The notes below the pieces were generated by a model. It searched no databases and had not been told where the DNA came from. It saw only the letters and a program-made list of their open reading frames with translations. Shown one piece after another: positions 57,904 through 64,000 of a DNA stretch of 64,000 nucleotides (positions are counted from its first letter, which is position 1; the number at the start of each line of letters is the position of its first letter). A program made the position numbers and the translations under genes. Origin of the DNA: Burkholderia plantarii (GTDB lineage Bacteria > Pseudomonadota > Gammaproteobacteria > Burkholderiales > Burkholderiaceae); NCBI RefSeq assembly GCF_001411805.1, contig NZ_CP007212.1, positions 3,472,001 to 3,536,000 on the forward strand, in the 5' to 3' direction.

Positions 57904-58680
57904 TCAGCTCATCCAGTTGCCGCCGTCGACGTTGAGCGTCTGGGCGGTGATGTAGTCGGCGTCGGCCGAGGCAAGGAACAGCGCGGCGCCGGTCAGGTCG
58001 GCTGGCAGGCCCATGCGCCCCAGCGGCACCGCCTCGCCCACCAGGCGCTTCTTCTCGCCGAGCGGACGGTTCTCGTAGCGCGCGAACAGCGCATCGACCT
58101 GCTCCCACATCGGCGTGTCCACCACGCCCGGGGCGATGCCGTTGACGTTGATCTTGTGCGGCGCGAGCGCCAGCGCGGCCGATTGCGTGTAGCTGAGCAC
58201 GGCGGCCTTGGTCGCGCAGTAGTGCGAGACCAGCGCCTCGCCGCGGCGGCCCGCCTGCGACGACATGTTGACGATCTTGCCGCCGCGGCCCTGCTCGACC
58301 ATCCGCTGCGCGACCGCCTGCATCAGGAAGAACATGCCCTTCACGTTGACCGCGAACAGGCGGTCGAAGATGTCCCAGGATTCGTCGAGCAGCGGGCGCA
58401 TGTCGAACAGCGCCGCGTTGTTGAACAGGATGTCGACGCCGCCGAACTGCTCGACGGCCGCGGCCACGATGCGCGCGATGTCCTCACGCCGCGTCACGTC
58501 CGCGGTGACCGCGATCGCACGCTCCGGATGCGCGGCCATCAGTGCCGCCAGCGAGCCGCCGGCCGGTTTCAGATCGACCAGCACGCAGCGCGCGCCCTCT
58601 TCCAGATATCGCTGCGCGACCGCCTCGCCGATGCCGCTGGCGGCGCCCGTCAGGATCGCGACCTTGTCCTGCAATCTCAC
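57904..58680 (-). CDS. SDR polyol dehydrogenase (sorbitol/galactitol 2-dehydrogenase, SmoS-like)
   Basis: 258 residues. Motifs are TGAASGIGEAVAQ (cofactor), D in strand 2 (CVLVDLKP, NAD preference), NNAA, the catalytic Ser in VNMSSQAG, Tyr and Lys in SHYCATKAAVLSYTQSAALALAPHKINVNGIAPGVVDTPMW, and the C-terminus TLNVDGGNWMS. It closely resembles Rhodobacter SmoS, which oxidises sorbitol to fructose and galactitol to tagatose. It is the first gene of the eight-gene polyol operon, 46 bp downstream of the paired 12-mers. Confidence 0.9.
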   Translation of the reverse strand: MRLQDKVAILTGAASGIGEAVAQRYLEEGARCVLVDLKPAGGSLAALMAAHPERAIAVTADVTRREDIARIVAAAVEQFGGVDILFNNAALFDMRPLLDESWDIFDRLFAVNVKGMFFLMQAVAQRMVEQGRGGKIVNMSSQAGRRGEALVSHYCATKAAVLSYTQSAALALAPHKINVNGIAPGVVDTPMWEQVDALFARYENRPLGEKKRLVGEAVPLGRMGLPADLTGAALFLASADADYITAQTLNVDGGNWMS

Positions 58681-58726
58681 TGGCTGTCTCCGATTTCGTT
58701 ATTCGTGCTGTCATCCGGCATTCAGT

Positions 58727-58757
58727 GAGCTAACGCTCATCGAATGATCATTTGCTC
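58727..58757. promoter_or_regulatory. Candidate polyol operator upstream of the SDR operon
   Basis: On the plus strand GAGCTAACGCTC (58727-58738), 7-bp spacer, GATCATTTGCTC (58746-58757). The second element read on the minus strand is GAGCAAATGATC, identical to 45937-45948 before dalD, and lies within the near-palindrome TGAGCAAATGATCA. The same 12-7-12 spacing occurs at both promoters. Confidence 0.65.
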
Positions 58758-58910
58758 AGATTGCGATCGAATAATCGGATACCACCGCGGGACTGTCAAG
58801 GCGAAAACGCCGCTTTCGATGATGCGCTGCCGCATCGCGCGGACGGCGGCGCGGCCGGGCTGGAAGAGCGCCGCCGCGGTTTCCGCAAGCCGGCCGCATG
58901 CACGATGGCT

Positions 58911-58928
58911 GGATACGTTATATCATCC
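58911..58928. promoter_or_regulatory. Candidate Zur box upstream of zur
   Basis: An 18-bp element bounded by GGAT and ATCC with core ACGTTATATC; the GTTATAT half resembles Zur half-sites, but the other half is degenerate. It lies 31 bp before the zur ATG, the right place for autoregulation. Confidence 0.45.
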
Positions 58929-58959
58929 GGCATCTTCCGCTTCTCGATGGTGTATCGCC

Positions 58960-59430
58960 ATGGCCTCGACCTCGTCCCTGGATGCCCGCCTCGCCCGCGC
59001 CGACGCGTTCGCCGCCGAGCACGGCCTGACCTGGACGCCGCTGCGGCGGCAGGTCTACGAAAAGGTGCTGGCCGCGCAGAAGCCGATCGGCGCCTACGAC
59101 CTGATCGCCGAACTCACGCCCGAACGCGGCCGCATGCCGCCCACCACCGTCTATCGCGCGCTCGATTTCCTCGTCGAGCACGGCTTCATCCACCGCATCG
59201 AGTCGCGCAACGCGTTCTTCGCCTGCTGCGAGATCGGCCCGCCCCACCAGGGGCAGTTCCTGATCTGCGAATCGTGCGGCGACACGGTCGAAATCCCCGG
59301 CGCCGATCTCGCGCGCCAGCTCTCCGCCAGCGAATCCGCCCACGGCTTCGAGATGCATCGTCAGGTGGTCGAACTGACGGGCCTCTGCGGCGAATGCAAA
59401 ACCCACCCCAAGGGCGCGCCGAACGCGTGA
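58960..59430 (+). CDS. zur: Fur-family zinc uptake regulator Zur
   Basis: 156 residues from ATG 58960 (MASTSSLDARLARADAFAAEHGLTWTPLRRQVYEKVLAAQKPIGAYDLIAELTPERGRMPPTTVYRALDFLVEHGFIHRIES). HTH and dimerisation domains fit Zur. Metal-site residues are visible: CCEIGPPHQGQFLICESCGDTVEI and a C-terminal CGECKTH, giving two CxxC pairs. It represses zinc uptake when zinc is ample. First gene of zur-znuA-znuC-znuB, 59 bp before znuA. It is divergent from the SDR polyol operon (279 bp). Confidence 0.93.
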   Translation: MASTSSLDARLARADAFAAEHGLTWTPLRRQVYEKVLAAQKPIGAYDLIAELTPERGRMPPTTVYRALDFLVEHGFIHRIESRNAFFACCEIGPPHQGQFLICESCGDTVEIPGADLARQLSASESAHGFEMHRQVVELTGLCGECKTHPKGAPNA

Positions 59431-59489
59431 CCCGTCCCGCCGCGTGCCCCCGCAGGCGCGCGGCTCGCCCACCCCGTCGAGGAACAAGC

Positions 59490-60422
59490 ATGACTTTCGC
59501 CGCCACGTCGCGCGCGCCGCTGCGCGCCCGCTCCCCCCGTGCCCCCCGCAACCGCCTGGCCCGCTGGCTCGCCGCCGGCTGCGCCGCGCTCGCGCTCGCC
59601 GCGCCGGCGCTCGCGCAGGCCGCGAAGCTGCAGGTGGTGGCCGCCGAGAATTTCTACGGCGACGTGGTCCGGCAGATAGGCGGCGCCAACGTGGCGGTGT
59701 CGAGCATCCTCAGCAATCCGGACCAGGATCCGCACCTGTTCGAGGCGAGCCCGAAGACGGCGCGCGAGCTGCAGCACGCGAACCTGGTGGTCTACAACGG
59801 CGCCGACTACGATCCGTGGATGGCCAAGCTGCTGGCCGCGTCGAACAACGCCGCGCGCAAGACCATCGTGGTGGCCGACCTGGTCGGCAAAAAGCCCGGC
59901 GACAACCCGCACCTCTGGTACGATCCGGCCACGATGCCGGCCGCCGCGCGCGCCATCGCCGCCGCCCTCACGGCGGCCGATCCCGCGCACCAGGCCGACT
60001 ACGAGAAGAACCTCGCGAGCTTCGTCGCCTCGCTCAAGCCGATCGACGCGAAGGTCGCCGCGCTGCGCGCGCAGTACCAAGGCGTGCCGGTGACGGCCAC
60101 CGAGCCGGTGTTCGGCTACATGTCGGACGCGATCGGCCTGACGATGCGCAACCTGAGCTTCCAGCTCGCGACCATGAACGACACCGAGGCGAGCGCGAGC
60201 GACATCGCGGCGTTCGAGAAAGACCTCCGCACGCGCCAGGTGCGCGCGCTGATCTACAACAGCCAGGCCGAGGAGCCGATGACCAGGCGCATGCTCAAGA
60301 TCGCGAAGGACGCGTCCGTGCCGACCGTCAGCGTCACCGAGACCGAACCGGCCGGCAAGACCTTCCAGCAGTGGATGCTCGCGCAGCTCGATGCGCTGGG
60401 CGCCGCGCTGGGCCACCACTGA
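59490..60422 (+). CDS. znuA: Zinc ABC transporter substrate-binding protein
   Basis: 310 residues, with an Arg-rich then hydrophobic signal peptide (LARWLAAGCAALALAAPALAQA). This is the cluster A-I metal-binding fold: AAENFYGDVVRQIGG, the His in NPDQDPHLFEASPKTARELQHANLVVYNGADYDPWM, the His in GDNPHLWYDPATMP and a late Glu/Asp region. The long His-rich loop seen in E. coli ZnuA is absent; the segment before NPHLW is just VADLVGKKPGD. The zinc role follows from zur linkage. A ribosome site (GAGGAA) precedes the ATG. Confidence 0.92.
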   Translation: MTFAATSRAPLRARSPRAPRNRLARWLAAGCAALALAAPALAQAAKLQVVAAENFYGDVVRQIGGANVAVSSILSNPDQDPHLFEASPKTARELQHANLVVYNGADYDPWMAKLLAASNNAARKTIVVADLVGKKPGDNPHLWYDPATMPAAARAIAAALTAADPAHQADYEKNLASFVASLKPIDAKVAALRAQYQGVPVTATEPVFGYMSDAIGLTMRNLSFQLATMNDTEASASDIAAFEKDLRTRQVRALIYNSQAEEPMTRRMLKIAKDASVPTVSVTETEPAGKTFQQWMLAQLDALGAALGHH

Positions 60423-60426
60423 GACC

Positions 60427-61317
60427 ATGACCGCCGCTGCTTCCGCCGCGCTCGCGCTCGATCGCGTCACGCTCGAACTGGGCGGGCGCACCATCCTGCG
60501 CGACGTCAGCCTGGCCGTCGAGGCCGGCGAATTCGTCGGCGTGCTCGGCCCGAACGGCGCCGGCAAGACCACGCTGATGCGCGCCGTGCTGGGCCTCGTG
60601 CCGGCCTCGCGCGGCACCATCTCGGTGGCCGGCGCGCCGGTCTCGCGCGGCAATCCGGCGATCGGCTACATGCCGCAGATCCGCAGCGCGCTGGCCGGGC
60701 GCCGCGTGCGCGGCCACGACTTCGTGGCGATGGCCGCCGACGGCCACCGCTGGGGGCTGCCGCGCGCGAACCCGGCGGTGCGCGCCGACGTGGCGCGCGT
60801 GCTCGACCTGGTGGGCGCCGCGGCGCTCGCGCAGCGCCCGCTGTCCGAACTGTCGGGCGGCGAGCGCCAGCGCCTGCTGCTCGCGCAGTGCCTGCTCGGC
60901 GCGCCGAAACTGCTGCTGCTCGACGAGCCGCTGATCAGCCTCGACCCGCATCACCAGCGCGGCGTGGTGGAACTGGTGCGGCGCGTGCAGCGCGAGCTCG
61001 GCATCACCGTGCTGTTCTCGGCGCACGAGCTGAACCCGCTGCTGAACGCGCTCGACCGCGTGCTCTATCTCGGCAACGGCACCGCCGCGCTCGGCACCGT
61101 CGACGAGGTGATCACGCGGCCGGTGCTGTCGCGCCTGTATGGTTCGCCGATCGACGTGATGCACGTGAACGGCCGGATCTTCGTGATGTCGGGCGACGTC
61201 GAGGTGGAGAAGCACGATCACGAACACGAGGACGACGGCCACCACGGACACGGGCACGTCCATGCGCATTCACATGGGCACGGCCACGATCATTCGCACG
61301 GCACTTCGCACGAGTAG
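60427..61317 (+). CDS. znuC: Zinc ABC transporter ATPase with His-rich tail
   Basis: 296 residues from ATG 60427, 4 bp after znuA. Walker A (VLGPNGAGKTTLMRAVLG), signature (LSELSGGERQRLLLAQCLLGAPKLLLLDEPLISLD) and H-loop (LFSAHELNPLL) are intact. The last 34 residues (263-296) hold 15 His with Asp, Glu and Gly, a likely cytoplasmic zinc-binding tail. It powers zinc import with ZnuA and ZnuB. Confidence 0.94.
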   Translation: MTAAASAALALDRVTLELGGRTILRDVSLAVEAGEFVGVLGPNGAGKTTLMRAVLGLVPASRGTISVAGAPVSRGNPAIGYMPQIRSALAGRRVRGHDFVAMAADGHRWGLPRANPAVRADVARVLDLVGAAALAQRPLSELSGGERQRLLLAQCLLGAPKLLLLDEPLISLDPHHQRGVVELVRRVQRELGITVLFSAHELNPLLNALDRVLYLGNGTAALGTVDEVITRPVLSRLYGSPIDVMHVNGRIFVMSGDVEVEKHDHEHEDDGHHGHGHVHAHSHGHGHDHSHGTSHE

Positions 61318-61324
61318 GCGCACG

Positions 61325-62128
61325 ATGTTTGAATACGAATTCATGGTCAACGCGTTCGCCGCGGCGGGGATCGTCGCGGTGCTGGCCGGCGTGGTCGGCT
61401 ATTTCCTGGTGCTGCGCGGCCAGACCTTCGCCGGCCATGCGCTCTCGCACGTCGGCTTCACCGGCGCCACCGGCGCGGTGCTGCTCGGCGTCTCGCCGAT
61501 CTGGGGGATGGTGGGCTTCACGCTCGCGGCCGGCATCGCGATGGGCGCGCTCGGCGAACGGCTCGCGGGCCGCGACGTCGCGATCGGCGTGATCCTCTCG
61601 GTCGCGCTCGGCGCGGGCCTGCTGTTCCTGCATTTCTACACGAGCTACGCGACCCAGGTCACCGCGCTGCTGTTCGGCAACGTGCTCGGCGTGAGCCACG
61701 CCACGCTGATGGTGCTGGCCGGGATCGGCGCGGTCAGCCTGATCGCGCTCGCGGTGATCCTGCGCCCGCTCGTGTTCGCCTCGCTGCAGCCGGAGCTGGC
61801 CGAGGCCAAGGGCGTCTCGCTGCGGCTCGTGTCGGTGCTGTTCCTCGCGATCTGCGCGCTCGCGGTGGCCGCCTGCACGCAGATCGTCGGCGTGCTGCTG
61901 GTGTTCACGCTGCTGGTGGGGCCGGCCTCGGCCGCCCAGAACCTCACCACGCGGCTCGCCGCCGGCGTCTGGCTCGCCGCGCTGTTCGCGCTCGGCGAGG
62001 CCTGGCTCGGCATCACGCTCGCCTACTACACCGACTGGCCGACCAGCTTCTGGATCACCGCGCTGTCGGCGCTCGTCTACGCGGCAAGCCTCGGCGGGCG
62101 CCGGCTCACGACGAGCGCCTCGGCCTGA
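61325..62128 (+). CDS. znuB: Zinc ABC transporter permease
   Basis: 267 residues from ATG 61325, 7 bp after znuC. About eight transmembrane helices of the ABC-3 family (FMVNAFAAAGIVAVLAGVVGYFLVLRGQTFAGHALSHVGFTGATGAVLLG; QIVGVLLVFTLLVGPASAAQNLTTRL). It forms the inner-membrane channel for zinc. Last gene of the operon, followed by a strong hairpin. Confidence 0.94.
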   Translation: MFEYEFMVNAFAAAGIVAVLAGVVGYFLVLRGQTFAGHALSHVGFTGATGAVLLGVSPIWGMVGFTLAAGIAMGALGERLAGRDVAIGVILSVALGAGLLFLHFYTSYATQVTALLFGNVLGVSHATLMVLAGIGAVSLIALAVILRPLVFASLQPELAEAKGVSLRLVSVLFLAICALAVAACTQIVGVLLVFTLLVGPASAAQNLTTRLAAGVWLAALFALGEAWLGITLAYYTDWPTSFWITALSALVYAASLGGRRLTTSASA

Positions 62129-62164
62129 GGCGGGCCCGCGCGAGCCCGGCCGCGACGCACGAAA

Positions 62165-62205
62165 CAAAAAGCCCGCCGGCGCGCTCGAGCGCGTGCCGGC
62201 GGGCT
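62165..62205. terminator. Terminator between znuB and fghA
   Basis: Outer stem GCCCGCCGGC (62171-62180) with GCCGGCGGGC (62195-62204) and an inner GCGCTC/GAGCGC stem. Five A residues on the left give a U tract for minus-strand transcription from fghA. Confidence 0.85.
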
Positions 62206-62257
62206 TCGTCATTTCACGGTCCGGGCGGGCGACAGCGGATCGCCGCCGCCCGCGCCG

Positions 62258-63112
62258 TCACGCGAGCAGCGTGCACGCGTGATGCGCGAGGTGATCGGCG
62301 ACGAACGTCGAGATGAAGTAATAGCCGTGGTCGTAGCCTTCGTGGCGGCGCAGCGTGAGCGGCTGGCCGGCCTCGCGGCAGGCGGCCTCGAACACTTCGG
62401 GATTGAGCTGGGTTGGCAGGAACTTGTCGGCCAGCCCCTGATCGATGAGGATCCCGTCTGCATAGCGCGGCGCGTCGCTGCGCGCGACCAGTTCGCTCGC
62501 GTCGTGCGCCTTCCAGACCTCGCGATCCTCGCCGAGATAGCCGCTGAACGCCTTCTCGCCCCACGCGCAGCGCATCGGCGCGGCGATCGGCGCGAACGCC
62601 GACACCGAACGGAACACGCCCGGGTGCCGCAGCGCGAGCGTCAGCGCGCCATGGCCGCCCATCGAATGGCCGAAGATGCCGAGCCGCGTGCCCTCGATCG
62701 GCAGCGCGCCAAGCACCAGCGCGCGCAGCTCGTCCATCAGGTACGACTCCATCCGGTAGTGCGTGGCCCACGGCGCCTCGGTGGCGTCGAGATAGAAGCC
62801 CGCGCCCACGCCGAAATCCCAGGCATCGGCCTCGCCCGGCACGCCCGCGCCGCGCGGGCTCGTGTCGGGCGCGATCAGCGCGATGCCGTGCTCGGCCGCG
62901 AAGCGCTGCGCGCCGGCCTTGGTCATGAAGGTTTCCTCGGTGCAGGTGAGCCCCGCCAGGAAGAACAGCGCGGGCACGCGCGTGCCGTCCTCCACCGCCT
63001 GTCGCGGCAGGTACACCGAGAACTTCATCGGCAGGCCGATGGTCGAGGACTCGTGGCGATAGAAACGCTGCTCGCCGCCGAAGCACGCATGCGACGCAAC
63101 CAGTTCGAGCAT
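62258..63112 (-). CDS. fghA: S-formylglutathione hydrolase
   Basis: 284 residues of the esterase D family. The nucleophile Ser is in GIFGHSMGGHGALTLAL and the catalytic His in RHEGYDHGYYFISTF. The N-terminal MLELVASHACFGGEQRFYRHESSTIGLPMKFSVYLP is typical. It splits S-formylglutathione into formate and glutathione, the second step after FrmA. It starts 16 bp after the frmA-type gene, so one transcript is likely. Confidence 0.95.
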   Translation of the reverse strand: MLELVASHACFGGEQRFYRHESSTIGLPMKFSVYLPRQAVEDGTRVPALFFLAGLTCTEETFMTKAGAQRFAAEHGIALIAPDTSPRGAGVPGEADAWDFGVGAGFYLDATEAPWATHYRMESYLMDELRALVLGALPIEGTRLGIFGHSMGGHGALTLALRHPGVFRSVSAFAPIAAPMRCAWGEKAFSGYLGEDREVWKAHDASELVARSDAPRYADGILIDQGLADKFLPTQLNPEVFEAACREAGQPLTLRRHEGYDHGYYFISTFVADHLAHHACTLLA

Positions 63113-63128
63113 GATCGCTGCCTCCGGA

Positions 63129-64000
<872 letters not shown>

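Overview
The window is a high-GC (roughly two-thirds G+C) bacterial chromosome segment with dense coding and no tRNA, rRNA, insertion sequence, prophage or CRISPR array that I can see. Gene content and order (sodB-xseA, lpxK-Trm112-kdsB-adk, murJ-rpsT, argF-murB-yajQ-plsY-ybaK, xerD-ogt-queG/tsaE-amiC) and the protein sequences point to a Burkholderia-type betaproteobacterium, most likely its primary chromosome. The species cannot be fixed from the sequence alone.

Layout. 1-9.2 kb: a cut-off family III CoA-transferase with rearranged segment order, divergent from a helix-turn-helix/citrate-synthase fusion; a DHA2-type exporter; a degenerate EAL protein; a panE-like reductase, a DUF962 membrane protein, a Crp/Fnr regulator and sodB. 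9.4-25 kb: housekeeping genes for DNA repair (xseA), lipid A/KDO (lpxK, kdsB), adenylate kinase, peptidoglycan (murJ, murB), ribosomal S20, arginine synthesis (argF), phospholipid synthesis (plsY) and translation quality control (ybaK). 25-38.7 kb: xerD with an unusual N-terminal extension, ogt, queG, tsaE, a Tat-type AmiC amidase, an EamA exporter, a pirin, a CnoX/YbbN chaperedoxin, tcdA, pdxH, cfa, a DUF72 protein with a clamp-motif-like peptide, and msrA.

38.8-45.5 kb is more accessory. It starts with an unrecognised 242-residue protein carrying a CAE...CxxC pattern that could be a deaminase-fold effector. A flavin reductase follows, then the kynR / kynBUA tryptophan-to-anthranilate operon and an aromatic-acid-type MFS carrier.

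45.9-58.7 kb is a two-part polyol catabolic locus. One operon (dalD-xylB-SorC-type regulator) converts D-arabinitol through D-xylulose to xylulose 5-phosphate. Facing it is an eight-gene operon: sorbitol/galactitol-type SDR, PfkB kinase, GatZ/KbaZ-like protein, Smo/Mtl-type ABC importer and HAD phosphatase. Both promoter regions carry the same 12-bp sequence (GAGCAAATGATC), each paired with a related 12-mer across exactly 7 bp. This suggests one regulator controls both operons. The GatZ-like protein has no GatY partner or tagatose-6-phosphate kinase nearby, which fits a tagatose-6-phosphate 4-epimerase role.

58.9-64 kb: a zinc-uptake operon (zur-znuA-znuC-znuB), whose ZnuC has a strongly His-rich tail while ZnuA lacks the usual His-rich loop. 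The window ends in the glutathione-dependent formaldehyde detoxification pair frmA (cut by the window end) and fghA.
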